Notes: a model not told the origin generated them from the letters alone. A stretch of DNA of 64,000 nt from Leptospira koniambonensis (GCF_004769555.1 NZ_RQFY01000004.1:248001-312000); one strand, 5' to 3'. Shown: positions 45,499-56,969, counted from the stretch's first letter. Program-made: numbers and translations.

Positions 45499-47226
45499 TT
45501 ACCAATTCACGATCTCGTCTACTTCTTCTTGGTCTAAACGGAAAGATTCATAATCTCCGAAAGTTTTAGGAAGAGTCCTAAATAAGAAAGCTCCAAAACC
45601 TTTTGCAAAAGAATCGAATCTAGATTTTTTAGAACCTGATGTTCTATCAAAAACTGCCTGTTCTAAAAATTCAGAAAGAACCAAAGCACCGTAAGCTTGG
45701 TCGGAAAGATCTACTCTAAATGTTTCCTTCCATTCTCTAGGCTTTTCTTCTATATTCTTATTCCAATCTAATAGAAGATTTTCTCCTAATTCTGCAGCAG
45801 CCTTTAGTTCAGGGTATTTTTTAGCAGAGTCAAAATTTTTCTTTAATTCCGAGACAAAAGAATCTCTGATCTTAGCACGATTCATCGCGCCAAGTGCATG
45901 ATCAGTAATGATCAAGTGAGTTCCTTCCCAGGTTTCGTTGATGATACAATCATTATGAAGTCTTGGCAAACAAGTGTAGTCTCCAATAATCCCTGAACCA
46001 CCCAAAGCCATAATCGCTCTATGAGTGATCTGAGAAGAAAGTGAAGAAGATCTATATTTCATCAAGGGAGTGGAGATCTGTTCTGCTAAAATTCCTTTTT
46101 GAGACCAATCAATCCCTCGGAAAATTGGCATAACCAAACCGGCATATAAAATCCTCATCTCTGCAAGTTCTCTGGAATATGCAGAAAAATCTTGGATCTT
46201 CTTCCCATAAGCTGTTCTGTATCTGGAATATTCTCTTGCCTCCATGAACGCTCTTCTGGACATTCCAGAAGCTGCAAGACCAACGTGAACTCTGGAAGTT
46301 CGGATCACATAACGGATCAGGTTTGCAATTCCATGCGCAGGTCTTCCTAAAGCCTCTGCTTCCAGATCTTCGTATACGATCTCTACTGTGAGCTTACCCT
46401 TAGAACCTATAATATCTTTTTTTCTTAATATATGGTGACCGTTCAGTTCTCCATTGTCCTTGATCCTTGGGACCAGAAACAATCCGACTGTTTCGGTATC
46501 TTCTATCTTAGCTGTTGTGACCCAAAGATCTCCTGGATTAGAGCAGAACCATTTTTCTCCGTTTAAGATCCATTTTCCATCTTCTCCCTTGCGTGCGATC
46601 GTACGGTTGGCACCTACATTACTTCCACCAACTCTCTCGGTAACATACTGTCCCGCCATAAAATGAGAGAAGGAGCCCTTTCCTGCGACTAAAGGAAGAT
46701 ATTTCTTTTTCTGTTCTTCTGTTCCTATTCCCTGAAGAACTCGGATCATACCTTCAGTCATCGCTAAAGGACAGGTAACTCCTCCTTCTCCATTTTGATT
46801 GGCGAGATAAGTTAAAGCCTGTCTGTGAAGATCAGTAAAAGGAAATTTCCATTCATCATGAAAATCTAAATTAACAATTCCGTAATCATAGGAGATCTTT
46901 CTGGAGAGTTTTTGTTCGTGAGAATAAACGATCTGATCAATACGATTTCCTGTTCTATCGTATTTAACTACTTCTCCGTATTTACCTTCTTTATGAGAGG
47001 CCTCGGTGAGTTCGTCTAAGGTGCCGCCGACCAATTCTCCATAACCTTTGAGATGATCGACCATCGCTTTTTTATGATCCGGTTTATAATCGGAAGAATA
47101 TCTTTCTACTACTCTCTGGAGGATCTTATCCTCTTCGTAAAAGTTTTTACCTCTATTTCCTTTGTAACCGGTTAAGTCATAAGAAGATAAACCTGGGTTC
47201 TCGGCTAAACGTAATGGATGATTCAT
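45499..47226 (-). CDS. Acyl-CoA dehydrogenase
   Basis: 575 residues from the ATG at 47226 after AAAAGGAAA; an ATG 18 codons earlier is unlikely. It keeps the flavoenzyme fold: [26 protein letters not shown], then [21 protein letters not shown] in parts, and [21 protein letters not shown] segments. The family is larger than the ~380-residue standard because of an N-terminal extension and a C-terminal domain, as in E. coli AidB and related FadE-like enzymes. It should oxidise acyl-CoA in fatty-acid breakdown. Substrate length is not known. Confidence 0.85.
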   Translation of the reverse strand: MNHPLRLAENPGLSSYDLTGYKGNRGKNFYEEDKILQRVVERYSSDYKPDHKKAMVDHLKGYGELVGGTLDELTEASHKEGKYGEVVKYDRTGNRIDQIVYSHEQKLSRKISYDYGIVNLDFHDEWKFPFTDLHRQALTYLANQNGEGGVTCPLAMTEGMIRVLQGIGTEEQKKKYLPLVAGKGSFSHFMAGQYVTERVGGSNVGANRTIARKGEDGKWILNGEKWFCSNPGDLWVTTAKIEDTETVGLFLVPRIKDNGELNGHHILRKKDIIGSKGKLTVEIVYEDLEAEALGRPAHGIANLIRYVIRTSRVHVGLAASGMSRRAFMEAREYSRYRTAYGKKIQDFSAYSRELAEMRILYAGLVMPIFRGIDWSQKGILAEQISTPLMKYRSSSLSSQITHRAIMALGGSGIIGDYTCLPRLHNDCIINETWEGTHLIITDHALGAMNRAKIRDSFVSELKKNFDSAKKYPELKAAAELGENLLLDWNKNIEEKPREWKETFRVDLSDQAYGALVLSEFLEQAVFDRTSGSKKSRFDSFAKGFGAFLFRTLPKTFGDYESFRLDQEEVDEIVNW

Positions 47227-47367
47227 AATATTTCCTTTTAAAGAACGGCGACCTGATACCACTATCATAAGCGAATACAACTCGACTACCAGAACTTTTT
47301 AGCTCAGAATACTATGCATCGAACATCGTTTGTTTGGAAGAAAAAGTATAGCAAAGGTTATAGAACT

Positions 47368-47385
47368 AGAAAAACAGGTTTTTCT
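47368..47385 (-). terminator. Weak AT hairpin after the GH13 gene
   Basis: AGAAAAA pairs with TTTTTCT around CAGG, directly after the glucosidase stop on the minus strand. The stem is AT-only apart from one pair, so termination is uncertain. Confidence 0.3.
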
Positions 47386-49118
47386 TAATATTCTAAAACC
47401 AAACCTTCATAAGGTGCGATCTCGAATACTACTGGGATCTCCATCTTCTCAGGTTTTCTATGAGTAGAGATGAGTATCTGAGCGGTACGATTCGCATTCG
47501 CTACGATCTTTTTAGATTCATTCTCAAAGTTCAAAATGACCAGACATTTTTTCTTATCGAACTCTCTTGTATATTGTAGAACTCCAGGAGGAGAATCATA
47601 ATCCAAGGCAAGAGTTCCTTTTTTCAGGATCTCATTCCCTTTTCTAAGCCATATTAGCTTTTTATAAAAATTTAATAAACTTTCGATTGATCTGGATTGA
47701 GTTTCTACGTTTACTGATTCGTATTTGGAAAAAACTGGAAGCCAAGGTTCTCCCTTGCTAAATCCACCGTTCACATCCCCAGACCAACACATAGGAAGCC
47801 TACAATTGTCCCGGCTTGGATATACCGGCCAATACCTGATCCCTACTGGATCTTGGATGCGGTTTTTAGGAACTCTTTCATCCATCATTCCGAGCTCTTC
47901 TCCGTAATATAAGAACGGAGTTCCTCTTAGAGTTAAGAGCATTAGAGCAGCTATCTTTGCTCTTGCAGTTGTCTCTTTACCTTTAGAATATCTAGTGATA
48001 TGTCTGCGGAAATCATGATTACTTAATGTATAATTCGGCCAACCTTTGTCTCGGAGATACTTCTCCCATTCTTTGATCACGTCCCTGAATTTTTCGGCTT
48101 TCCAAGGAGTGTAAAAGAAAGCAAAGTTGAATGCTAGATGAAGTTCATCACCTTTAGCACCATAATAAGAAGCAGGAAGTGCGCTTGTGCCAGGAGGCTC
48201 CATCATCACTTCGCCCACGGACATTCTGTCTCCGTAAGAATCTAAAAGTTTTCGGAGATCTTTAAGAATATCATGCATCTCGGGACGATCACGATCATAA
48301 ATATGATTTTGTTGATCGAAAGGTCTAGCGATCCATCTTTTGCGAGGGTTACTTCTTAATTCAGAATCTTTAACGAATAGATTTACAACATCTAAACGGA
48401 AACCATCCACTCCGAGATCTAACCAATTTTTGACCATGGAGAAGATTGCTTTTTTAACTTCTGGATTTCTCCAGTTCAAGTCAGGTTGTTCTGCTAAGAA
48501 AGAATGATAATAATACTGATCAGTGGTTTTATCTAGGGTCCATGCTCTTCCCCCAAAAGTACCCATCCAATTATTAGGAGGTTTTCCATTTATAGGATCT
48601 CTCCAAATATACCAATCTCTCTTAGGATTGTTTTTGGAAGATTTAGATTCTAAAAACCAAGGATGTTGGTGAGAAGTATGATTTGCAACCAGGTCCATGA
48701 TGATCCTGATCTTACGTTTATGAGCTTCTTTTAATAAACGTTTGAATGTTTCCAAATTCCCGAATACAGGATCGATACTTTCGTAATCCGAAATATCGTA
48801 TCCGAAATCATACATAGGGGAAGGATAAATAGGGGAAAGCCAGATGGCATCAATGCCGAGTGAGTTCGGAGTTCCGTCGTTTAGATAATCCAGTTTTTGG
48901 ATAATACCTTCTAGGTCGCCGATCCCATCTCCGTTAGTATCATTAAAACTTCTTGGATAAATTTGGTAAACTACCGCGTTCTTCCACCAGTCCGCGTCTA
49001 TCTTTTTGCCGCGGTTAGGTGTACTTGGCTTTTTGATCAGCCTGACAGATGTCGCGGTTTCTTTTTTTCTTTTAGAAGTGACTGTGGAACGATTGCCCGA
49101 ATCCATACTGGGAACCAT
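47385..49118 (-). CDS. GH13 alpha-glucosidase (oligo-1,6-glucosidase-like)
   Basis: 577 residues. A Lys/Arg-rich head of about 40 residues precedes the amylase barrel. The four conserved regions are DLVANHTS, GFRLDVVNLF (nucleophile Asp), VGEVMMEPPG (acid/base Glu) and LSNHDFRRH (Asp). The TNGDGIGDLEGI block is typical of oligo-1,6-glucosidases and trehalose hydrolases. It should release glucose from short alpha-glucosides in the cytoplasm. It starts 2 bases after the glnD stop, so its expression may follow nitrogen regulation. Confidence 0.87.
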   Translation of the reverse strand: MVPSMDSGNRSTVTSKRKKETATSVRLIKKPSTPNRGKKIDADWWKNAVVYQIYPRSFNDTNGDGIGDLEGIIQKLDYLNDGTPNSLGIDAIWLSPIYPSPMYDFGYDISDYESIDPVFGNLETFKRLLKEAHKRKIRIIMDLVANHTSHQHPWFLESKSSKNNPKRDWYIWRDPINGKPPNNWMGTFGGRAWTLDKTTDQYYYHSFLAEQPDLNWRNPEVKKAIFSMVKNWLDLGVDGFRLDVVNLFVKDSELRSNPRKRWIARPFDQQNHIYDRDRPEMHDILKDLRKLLDSYGDRMSVGEVMMEPPGTSALPASYYGAKGDELHLAFNFAFFYTPWKAEKFRDVIKEWEKYLRDKGWPNYTLSNHDFRRHITRYSKGKETTARAKIAALMLLTLRGTPFLYYGEELGMMDERVPKNRIQDPVGIRYWPVYPSRDNCRLPMCWSGDVNGGFSKGEPWLPVFSKYESVNVETQSRSIESLLNFYKKLIWLRKGNEILKKGTLALDYDSPPGVLQYTREFDKKKCLVILNFENESKKIVANANRTAQILISTHRKPEKMEIPVVFEIAPYEGLVLEY

Positions 49119-49120
49119 TT

Positions 49121-51754
49121 TTAAAAAACAAGTTCCCCTGTCATCCTTTCCACTGGCTGTATTCTCAAGATCTTATCTTCCAGGGATTTTAACAATTCTG
49201 CATCTTTGACCTGTTCCCCGTCCTTAGTCTGGAGATAGAATGAGTCATAAGCATAATCTGCAGAAGTAGAGACCCTCAAATGAGAAACTTTTAAACCAAA
49301 ATCGAATACTTTTCTTAAGATCCTATACACTAAACCAACCATATCGGGCATACGCACTTCCATGATGGTAGTATCTGTAATATCTTCGTTAGAAAAGCGA
49401 ACAGAACGATTGATAATACTTTCCGGTATCGTCTTACGTGGATTCCATTCAGTTCTTTCGAAAGCAATACTGTCTCTTTGTAATTCTCCAGAGGCCATTA
49501 ATCTGAGTTTGCCTTCCATTCTGGAAAGTTTTTCAGAAGAAATATTTCCACTGCCTTGAGGATCCGTTACTTGAAGAATATGGATCTGAAATTCTTCGAA
49601 AGTATAACTTTGCATCCCAACTAAACTCAAACCCTCGGAAGAAACAGAACAACATAAATCTAATAAGATTTCAGGAATATTACGGCTTACTACTTCTACT
49701 GTTACGAAAGCGGGATCTTGTTCAGAATCCAAGAGCAGGACCGAATTCGCATCTTGGCTAAGAGAAGTAATCGATTTAAAATATTTTAATATTTTTCTAT
49801 TTGATACAGTTTTTAAAAAACTTTCAGGGATCACTGAATATGCAAATGACGCAATCGTTTTAGAAATTTTAGGATCTTGCCCTTCTTTTTCGGTCAAATA
49901 TGCCACAAGATCTTTGGACAGAGAAATTCTTTCTTCTTCTCCGTGAGGATCTTCCGAATCATTTCTTTTATTTTTAAAGAAGTCTATAGAGTTTTTGTAA
50001 AGTTCGTTTAAGATTGCCTTTTTCCAATTAGTAAGAACGTTTGTGCCAACTGATTTGGTATCTATTATTGTAAGAATATATAAAAGTTTTAATCTCTCCG
50101 GATTAGAAACTGTTCTTGCAAAATTTCGTATCAGCTTTTTATCCGAAATATCTCTTTTAGAAGAAAGTTCCGACATCAGGATATGTTTTTCTACTAAGAA
50201 ACGAAATAGATCTGTGTCTTCTTCTGATAAACCTAAACGAGATCCAACTGAAACAGCAAGTTCCGCACCATATTCTGAATGATCTCCTTCTTTTACTTTT
50301 CCAGCATCATGAAGAAGAATTGCTAAAGCCAAAATTTCGGTCTTCTCACATTCTCCATAAACTTCGAGGATCTCTCTATCCTCAAACTCTCTTTTATCTA
50401 AACGATCCAATTCGTGCAAGATCAGAAGAGTATGCTCATCCACAGTGAACTCATGATGATAACTGAACAAAGGAAAATTTGTACATGCGCCGAACTCAGG
50501 CAAAAGTTCCCCAAGCACCTGGCATTCATGCATTAATTTTAATATTTTTCCTCTATCCTTTTTATTCTGAAGAATGCTGATAAATCCACCGTTTACTTCC
50601 GCGGAATATCTGAAGTCATTATCCAAAAAGTGAGAAGCAAATCTGATTTCGCTAAGCAACCCACCGGAAACCTCAAAGCCCGTTTCTTGGATCATCCTGA
50701 AAGTAAGTAAAATATCTTTATATAAAGTATGAGGATCTGCAAAAAGATTTCCTTCGCTTGGAGGAAAGATCGTATTTCCAATTTTTAGGAAACGGATTCC
50801 TTCATAGTCAAAGTTCTGTGCTTCTCCCTTTTTTTGAGCCGCTAGTAATGAATCCAAATATACACGAACGATAAAAAATATATTCTTTTGATGACTATAG
50901 AGAGTGTTCATAAATTTCTCTATGGTTTGCATCTCTTCTTTTTTACCAAAGCCTAGATACTCCGCTACTTCAGGCTGAAGATTCAGATCCAAACGATCAT
51001 GTTTTCTTCCAGTAAGAATATGAAGTGCGGTTCTCACTCGGATCAAAAAATCATAAGCTTCTTCCAAGGCTTGGACTTCTCCGCTTTGGAAAACCGGAAG
51101 AACTGCGAGTCCGCCTAAGGAACGGATAGGGCTTCTGGATTTTTCGGTCCAATATAAATATTGAATGTCTCTTAAACCACAGAGATCTGTTTTTAAATTC
51201 GGTTCAGAAAGAAGAATAGGTCGACCTTCTCTTAGGAACCTTTCCGAAAGTTGATCTTCTTTTGCTTGGTTATATCTAATCGCAAATTTAGCAGGAAGTT
51301 TTGCTAAAAATTCTTCTTGGTATTTTTTGAATAATTCTTTGGAACCAGTTAGGAACCTACTGTCCAAGACCGCATGAAAGCTGGACATATCATCCAAATA
51401 ACGAAAGGATTCCTTGATAGTCCTACAGGTATGCCCTACTTCTTTTCCGGAATCATAAAGATAAGTATTTATAGAAGAAATGATCTCTGAAAGTTTAGAA
51501 TCCGGAACTCCATTATGTAAATATAATATATCTACATCTGAGTGAGGGGCCATTTCCATACGGCCATAACCGCCTAAAGCGATAACTGCTACTTCTTCCC
51601 CTTTTTTTAAGATGCCGGATGACTTTTCGAATCTGGCTCTTAAAAAGGAATCTATTATAAATGTGAGCTGGCGAGAGATTAGGCGGCCAGAAACCGTCCG
51701 ACTCTTTTCCAAAAGCCTTTGAAAACTATAAGAGATGTCTAATTCTAAAGGCAA
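49121..51754 (-). CDS. glnD: [Protein-PII] uridylyltransferase / uridylyl-removing enzyme
   Basis: 877 residues with a TTG start. An N-terminal nucleotidyltransferase shows [19 protein letters not shown] (about 55-73). A central HD domain carries [17 protein letters not shown]. Two ACT domains end the protein (about 700-780 and 800-877). GlnD modifies PII according to glutamine level. All four catalytic parts are intact. Upstream is metG, 30 bases away. Confidence 0.93.
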   Translation of the reverse strand: MPLELDISYSFQRLLEKSRTVSGRLISRQLTFIIDSFLRARFEKSSGILKKGEEVAVIALGGYGRMEMAPHSDVDILYLHNGVPDSKLSEIISSINTYLYDSGKEVGHTCRTIKESFRYLDDMSSFHAVLDSRFLTGSKELFKKYQEEFLAKLPAKFAIRYNQAKEDQLSERFLREGRPILLSEPNLKTDLCGLRDIQYLYWTEKSRSPIRSLGGLAVLPVFQSGEVQALEEAYDFLIRVRTALHILTGRKHDRLDLNLQPEVAEYLGFGKKEEMQTIEKFMNTLYSHQKNIFFIVRVYLDSLLAAQKKGEAQNFDYEGIRFLKIGNTIFPPSEGNLFADPHTLYKDILLTFRMIQETGFEVSGGLLSEIRFASHFLDNDFRYSAEVNGGFISILQNKKDRGKILKLMHECQVLGELLPEFGACTNFPLFSYHHEFTVDEHTLLILHELDRLDKREFEDREILEVYGECEKTEILALAILLHDAGKVKEGDHSEYGAELAVSVGSRLGLSEEDTDLFRFLVEKHILMSELSSKRDISDKKLIRNFARTVSNPERLKLLYILTIIDTKSVGTNVLTNWKKAILNELYKNSIDFFKNKRNDSEDPHGEEERISLSKDLVAYLTEKEGQDPKISKTIASFAYSVIPESFLKTVSNRKILKYFKSITSLSQDANSVLLLDSEQDPAFVTVEVVSRNIPEILLDLCCSVSSEGLSLVGMQSYTFEEFQIHILQVTDPQGSGNISSEKLSRMEGKLRLMASGELQRDSIAFERTEWNPRKTIPESIINRSVRFSNEDITDTTIMEVRMPDMVGLVYRILRKVFDFGLKVSHLRVSTSADYAYDSFYLQTKDGEQVKDAELLKSLEDKILRIQPVERMTGELVF

Positions 51755-51784
51755 GGTAAGTTCCTACTAGCTGTTAGACTGAGT

Positions 51785-53815
51785 TTATTTCAATTTATCG
51801 CCAGGGTTAGCACCTCTATGAGGCACAAAAAGACTGAGGCTCTCGCCTTCTCCAGAAGCCAAAAGCATTGCTTCTGAAATTCCGAACTTCATCTTTCTTG
51901 GTTTCAAATTAGCAACCGCAACAATCGTCAATCCAAGTAGATCCTGAGGTTGGTAAGAAGCTTTAATACCTGCAAAAACATTCTTAGTTCCGAGAGAACC
52001 AAGATCCAATTTTACTTGGACAAGTTTGTCAGCGCCTTCTACAGGACCTGCTTCTATAATTTTACCAACTCGAAGATCCACTTTACTTAGATCTTCAATA
52101 GAAATTTCCAAAACTCCTTCTGTTTTAGGAGCAGCAGCGGGCGTCGCAGGTTGAGCGGATTTAGTTTCCAAAGTGTTTTCTTCTAACATGGTTTGAATCG
52201 ATTTTTCCTCTACACGTTTGGTGATCATTTCATATGCAGATACTTTTGTTTTTTCCAGATCGGAAGAAAGATCCGCAAACTCAGGCTTTTTGTTTAAACC
52301 TAAAATTTTATACACCTTCTCCCCTGATTTAGGAAGAACAGGGTATAAATAAATAGAAAGAATTCTGGCTGCATTCAAAGCAACTGTTACCGTTTTACGA
52401 GCTGCTTCTGCATCCGATTTAATTTGGATCCAAGGTGCGAGATCGTTCACATACTTATTTGCGATATCGCCCAAGCGGGAACATTCTTTCATTACTCTGG
52501 TATAATTTCGGGTTTCATACCATTCTCTGATCTTAGATTCGGAACTTCGGAGTTCATCCAGGATCTTCTTCCCTTCTGCGTCCAAACTGCCTAATTCTCT
52601 ATCAAGTTTATCTAATATAGAAGTCGCAACTCTGGAAACCAAGTTTACAAAATTTCCTACAAAGTCCGAATTTACTTTTGCAGTATAATCATCAAAAGAA
52701 AGATCCAGATCGTCCATTCCTGGACCAAGCTTTCCTGCTAGATAGAAACGAAGATGTTCCGGATCCAAATGTTTGAGATATCCTTCAGCCTTGATAAAGG
52801 TACCTCTGGATTTAGACATCTTCTCCCCATTCACAGTGATAAAACCGTGGACATGGACTTGAGTAGGAGAACGATATCCCCCTCCTTCTAATGTAGCAGG
52901 CCAGAATAAAGTATGAAAATATAATATATCTTTTCCGATAAAATGGGAAATCTCAGTCTTCTCGTCTTTCCAGAAAGAATCAAATTTTTTTCGATCCCCT
53001 TTGAAATAATTCAAACTGGAAGCCATATATCCGATTGGAGCATCCAACCAAACATAAAAATATTTTTCAGTCTCACCAGGGATCTTAAATCCGAAATAAG
53101 GTCCGTCACGAGAAATATCCCAATCTTGGAGTCCGGATTCAAACCATTCTTTCAGTTTTTTGCGAACACCTTCGGCAACATGTGAATCCTTTTCGACCCA
53201 ACTAGAAAGATATTTCTCAAAATCTCCCAACTTGAAAAATATATGTTTAGAATTTCGACTAACGGGTGGGTTACCACATAAGGAACAATGAGAATCTTTT
53301 AGATCTTTAGGAGAATAAGTCGCTCCGCAATTCTCACAACTATCCCCATATTGATCTTGAGTGCCACAATTAGGACAGGTCCCTTTGATAAAACGATCGG
53401 GAAGGAACATCTTATCAGTATCACAATAAGCCTGCTCAATCTCCCTTTCTGCGATATGACCTTTTCCTTTTAGAGAAAGATAAATTTCTTCGGAAAGGAT
53501 CCGATTTTCTTCAGAGTTAGTGGTATAATAATTATCGTATTCTACTAAAAAGCCGGAGAGATCCCGGTAATGTTCCGTTCTAACACGGTCGATCAATTCT
53601 TCCGGAGTGATCCCTTCTTTTCTTGCAGCAAGCATGATGGGTGTACCATGCGTATCGTCCGCACAGAAAAAATAACACTCATTGCCTAAAGATTTTTGAT
53701 AACGAACATAAACATCAGTCTGGATCGCTTCCAAAACATGGCCCAAATGAATAGGACCATTTGCATAAGGCAAAGCAGAAGTAACGAGGATCTTTCGTTT
53801 TGATTCGGAACTCAC
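51785..53815 (-). CDS. metG: Methionine-tRNA ligase with C-terminal tRNA-binding domain
   Basis: 676 residues with a GTG start. The HIGH motif reads HLGH (23-26) and KMSKS is in NGEKMSKSRGTF. A zinc-binding insert has four Cys pairs (GTCPNCG, DSCENCG, HCSLCG). A C-terminal EMAP/Trbp111-type domain (about 575-676) starts with ISIEDLSKVDLRVGKI. It charges tRNA-Met. It is divergent from the TerB-like gene. Confidence 0.96.
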   Translation of the reverse strand: MSSESKRKILVTSALPYANGPIHLGHVLEAIQTDVYVRYQKSLGNECYFFCADDTHGTPIMLAARKEGITPEELIDRVRTEHYRDLSGFLVEYDNYYTTNSEENRILSEEIYLSLKGKGHIAEREIEQAYCDTDKMFLPDRFIKGTCPNCGTQDQYGDSCENCGATYSPKDLKDSHCSLCGNPPVSRNSKHIFFKLGDFEKYLSSWVEKDSHVAEGVRKKLKEWFESGLQDWDISRDGPYFGFKIPGETEKYFYVWLDAPIGYMASSLNYFKGDRKKFDSFWKDEKTEISHFIGKDILYFHTLFWPATLEGGGYRSPTQVHVHGFITVNGEKMSKSRGTFIKAEGYLKHLDPEHLRFYLAGKLGPGMDDLDLSFDDYTAKVNSDFVGNFVNLVSRVATSILDKLDRELGSLDAEGKKILDELRSSESKIREWYETRNYTRVMKECSRLGDIANKYVNDLAPWIQIKSDAEAARKTVTVALNAARILSIYLYPVLPKSGEKVYKILGLNKKPEFADLSSDLEKTKVSAYEMITKRVEEKSIQTMLEENTLETKSAQPATPAAAPKTEGVLEISIEDLSKVDLRVGKIIEAGPVEGADKLVQVKLDLGSLGTKNVFAGIKASYQPQDLLGLTIVAVANLKPRKMKFGISEAMLLASGEGESLSLFVPHRGANPGDKLK

Positions 53816-53931
53816 ATAGTCAGGTTGAGAAAAATTCCCCCAAAATCAACATGGATTTTCATTGCAAAACCGCAGGTTGGGTTAAAATACATCGGAAAAA
53901 CGGGAACACCCTTAAAGGGAAGGCATTGAAA

Positions 53932-54438
53932 ATGGAAAGGGTTTCATCCTTGGCTAGCAAAGTTCTACCAGGTCATGAGTTTTACGAAAAGTTTCAGAAA
54001 AGTCTGGATAGAGAAACCGAGATTTTTCAACTCAAGATGAATTACGCCAAGGTACTAGTCAGTCTTTGGTCTTATTCTTGTCATGCAGACGGAGTCTTTC
54101 ATAGAAAAGAAGGAAACCTAGTCGGACAGATGGTAAAAGCTATGTTCGATAAAGATTGCATCTTCGATCATCACCAAGATCAAAAGGCCGAGATCATCGA
54201 AGAATTATCCGAAGTGTTTGAATCTCCTCTTCCCATTAAAATGATCACTGACTTTGCAGAAGGTAATCCAGTCTTAGCTGTAAACTTTTACGAAGACGCT
54301 GTGTGTATCGTAACAACTGACGGCAAATTTACAGATAGAGAAAAAGAATTTTTGGTAGATCTAGCGAGAGAACTGGAAATTTCTTCCATGGATAAGAAAA
54401 ACATAGATAATAAATATACGGACGGCGGCGACGACTGA
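53932..54438 (+). CDS. TerB-like domain protein
   Basis: 168 residues from the ATG at 53932, which follows AAGGGAAGG; a longer frame back to 53800 overlaps metG and is not supported. An all-helical domain has two acidic loops (SCHADGVFHRKEG and VTTDGKFTDREKEF), as in TerB and the DjlA N-terminal domain. These bind metal or partners. It may act at the membrane with the following gene. Function unknown. Confidence 0.72.
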   Translation: MERVSSLASKVLPGHEFYEKFQKSLDRETEIFQLKMNYAKVLVSLWSYSCHADGVFHRKEGNLVGQMVKAMFDKDCIFDHHQDQKAEIIEELSEVFESPLPIKMITDFAEGNPVLAVNFYEDAVCIVTTDGKFTDREKEFLVDLARELEISSMDKKNIDNKYTDGGDD

Positions 54439-54459
54439 ACTTCTAGTCGCCTCCTTCTC

Positions 54460-55398
54460 ATGCCTTTTCCGATCCTCTTACTTTTATCCAGCTATATAGG
54501 TCTGCAGCTCATACTTAGCGGACCTTTCATACAACTTCTAGTAAATATAATATCCTTTAGGCTATTCAAATTCCGTTGGTTAACTCCAGGTATCATACTT
54601 CCAGGACTTTGGGTCTGGGCCAGACATTTTACTGTATTCTTTCCGGGAGAACTTGGAACAGATATAGTACATGCAAAAGGAAGTTTTGTACATTTTAGGA
54701 TCTCATTCTCCAATCTATTTAAAGGAAAATTAATATTCAGAGGAGTGAATGTCCGCTCCTTTCATATGGATTATACAAACAGAGTAGAATCCAGGAAGAA
54801 GATAGAATATCTTCCCAAAAGAGGAAAGATCCAATTCAAGTTAGAAAAGGTTTCCCATTCCAGCATAGATATAGAGGACAAAACCTTAACTCCCGTATTC
54901 AATATTCAGATCCGCGATATCAAAATAGAGAATGGAGTTTTAGACGCAGGTTCTCCATTAGAAATTCTTTTCAGAAGCAGAGTGGGCTCTTGTCGATTGG
55001 GGAGAGAAGGCCTACTCAGAACAGGAACTCTTAAAGGTGGAGATAGGGGATATCTCACGTTAAGCGGGATCACCTGGGGAGAATTAGCTGGACTGGAAAT
55101 CATCCCTCTGCCATTATTCAAAAAACAAGTACATCTTAGTTTAGAATTTAGACATATAGACGAACATCATACAGACTTTGAAGGCACATTATTGCATACT
55201 GGTTTAGGAGAAGAAGAGGAATCAGAATCTTATCCTTTCCGATTCGGAGTCGATTGGAATGATTTTAATCTTCCTTTCGACCTGGCTCTTAGGAAACTGA
55301 TTATGGAGCTATTTCTTCAAACAAAGTTAGAAGGTCTGATGGCGAGAACCTTGCAAACGATAGCAAAAGGGATCCGGTTGTTTTTAGGGAAGGATTAA
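54460..55398 (+). CDS. Membrane-associated protein of unknown function
   Basis: 312 residues. The N-terminus has two hydrophobic segments (about 3-20 and 43-62). The rest is beta-rich and regular (FRGVNVRSFHMDY, LEKVSHSSIDIEDK, VFNIQIRDIKIENGVLD), a little like the AsmA/TamB-type lipid-transfer folds. That resemblance is weak and by eye only. It lies 21 bases after the TerB-like gene and 6 bases before the next. Confidence 0.6.
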   Translation: MPFPILLLLSSYIGLQLILSGPFIQLLVNIISFRLFKFRWLTPGIILPGLWVWARHFTVFFPGELGTDIVHAKGSFVHFRISFSNLFKGKLIFRGVNVRSFHMDYTNRVESRKKIEYLPKRGKIQFKLEKVSHSSIDIEDKTLTPVFNIQIRDIKIENGVLDAGSPLEILFRSRVGSCRLGREGLLRTGTLKGGDRGYLTLSGITWGELAGLEIIPLPLFKKQVHLSLEFRHIDEHHTDFEGTLLHTGLGEEEESESYPFRFGVDWNDFNLPFDLALRKLIMELFLQTKLEGLMARTLQTIAKGIRLFLGKD

Positions 55399-55404
55399 TC
55401 GAAT

Positions 55405-56598
55405 TTGGTAAATTTGAAAAACTTATTTATAATCGTTACAGTAATCTACATTTCAATTCATCCCAAAATAGAAGCAGATACTGTTTACTTAAAGTCCGAA
55501 GAAAAAATCGAAAACGTAAAAGCAAAAATTGGCCCCGAGTATCTAGAGTTAAGTTTAGAGAACGGAAAGTCAGTTTCCCTACCAAAAGGTGCATGGAAAT
55601 TACTAAAAATTCAGCCCGTTCTCTGGACAAAAAAAGTTCCTAATGCTCTAGAAGAACTCCAAGAACGAAATCGTGTAGAACAATTATCCGAAAAAGGAAA
55701 TATATTCACACCGAGAGCAGAAGAGGATAAAATCTCACCTACTTCTAATTTTTTCTTAGGACTGATCCCAGGATATTCAGGATTGTATAGAACTGAAAAT
55801 TATTGGGGAGCTGGAACATTTACAGTTTTAGAGTTAGCCGCGCTTGCCAATTTAGTTTCTCTTTCATCGAGAGAAGGATTACATGGAGGAGCTTTTCAAG
55901 GAAACACTTCTGCTACTGGCTCTTCTCAAAATGCACAAGATACAATATTCGGAGAAGCTATTTTAGGACTTCTACTTTTGACTGACGGAGTTGCGTCCAG
56001 TATTATGGCTTCATCTTGGAATGAAGGAACTTATTCAGGAGAACCAATCAGATTTAGCCCTAAAAAGACAGACTGGTATTCGAGAGCATTTCGATCTTTA
56101 TTATTTCCAGGCTGGGGACAAATTTATGCAGAAGAATCTTATAAAGGAATAACATTTCTTACTTTAGGAGTTTCTTTACTCGCAGCAGGAATTTATCAGG
56201 ACGATCAAATTAGGACCGAAAGAAGAGATTATCAATCGGATAAAAGTAGAGTGGAAAGTAGATATTTATCTGGAACACTTTTTGCCAATTCGTATCCGTA
56301 CATTCCATTCAGATTAGATGAACCTCAATTTTTATATAATATTATGAAAGCAGATCATTCCAAAGAAAGTTTAGATGATGCAAAAGTTGAAAGAGGGAGA
56401 ATTTGGGGAGCTTTAGCGGCGATTTGGACAGTTAGCTTATTAGATGCAATTTTCTTTTCCGGCAATAAAGATAAACTTTCTTCCGGAGTTCGTTTTAATT
56501 TTAGAGTACAACCGAATAGCCAAGTCTATGAAACTCGCGCGATGGGAATGTCCGCTTCTAATACGGAATATTTTGCGGAATTAAAATATAATTTCTAA
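55405..56598 (+). CDS. Membrane protein with DUF5683-like segment
   Basis: 397 residues with a TTG start about 10 bases after AAGGA; another TTG three codons on is possible. A signal-like N-terminus is followed by a soluble domain, then membrane segments with two copies of a Gly-Trp pattern (FFLGLIPGYSGLY and SLLFPGWGQIYAEESYKGI). The second resembles DUF5683/TM2-type helical hairpins. From memory, Leptospira has a related group named after LA_0442/LA_0875. Function unknown. Confidence 0.65.
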   Translation: MVNLKNLFIIVTVIYISIHPKIEADTVYLKSEEKIENVKAKIGPEYLELSLENGKSVSLPKGAWKLLKIQPVLWTKKVPNALEELQERNRVEQLSEKGNIFTPRAEEDKISPTSNFFLGLIPGYSGLYRTENYWGAGTFTVLELAALANLVSLSSREGLHGGAFQGNTSATGSSQNAQDTIFGEAILGLLLLTDGVASSIMASSWNEGTYSGEPIRFSPKKTDWYSRAFRSLLFPGWGQIYAEESYKGITFLTLGVSLLAAGIYQDDQIRTERRDYQSDKSRVESRYLSGTLFANSYPYIPFRLDEPQFLYNIMKADHSKESLDDAKVERGRIWGALAAIWTVSLLDAIFFSGNKDKLSSGVRFNFRVQPNSQVYETRAMGMSASNTEYFAELKYNF

Positions 56599-56618
56599 AA
56601 AGAAGTTTAACCAGGAGC

Positions 56619-56849
56619 TTATCTAACTCTCTGGCCTGCACCCTCTACGATCCCATTCAACTTAATCAAACCAGAGATCATATCTTTCATAGCGGAACGG
56701 AATGCTTTCTTTTGTTCTTCATCCACTCTTTGAGAAGCGATATCCGCTTTCATGGATTCAAGAGTATCACTCACCAAAGCAATGATGCCATACATTGGTT
56801 CGTCTTTGTTGGTGGAATTGATGATGAATTCTATATTATTCTTATACAT
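56619..56849 (-). CDS. Small conserved-looking protein of unknown function
   Basis: 76 residues, all helix-forming and charged, with a purine-rich ribosome site (AAGGTAAAGAA) before the ATG. No signal peptide or motif. It converges with the gene on the plus strand. Codon use and ribosome site support a real gene; the family is unknown. Confidence 0.55.
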   Translation of the reverse strand: MYKNNIEFIINSTNKDEPMYGIIALVSDTLESMKADIASQRVDEEQKKAFRSAMKDMISGLIKLNGIVEGAGQRVR

Positions 56850-56969
56850 TTCTTTACCTTTTCGCCTATCGAGAAGGATACGAATCCTCCGCGAACTTAA
56901 TTCATTGTATAAAATTTATTACTTTGAGGACAAGGATTCAAGCCGAATTTGTAATATTCGAAAGATTTA

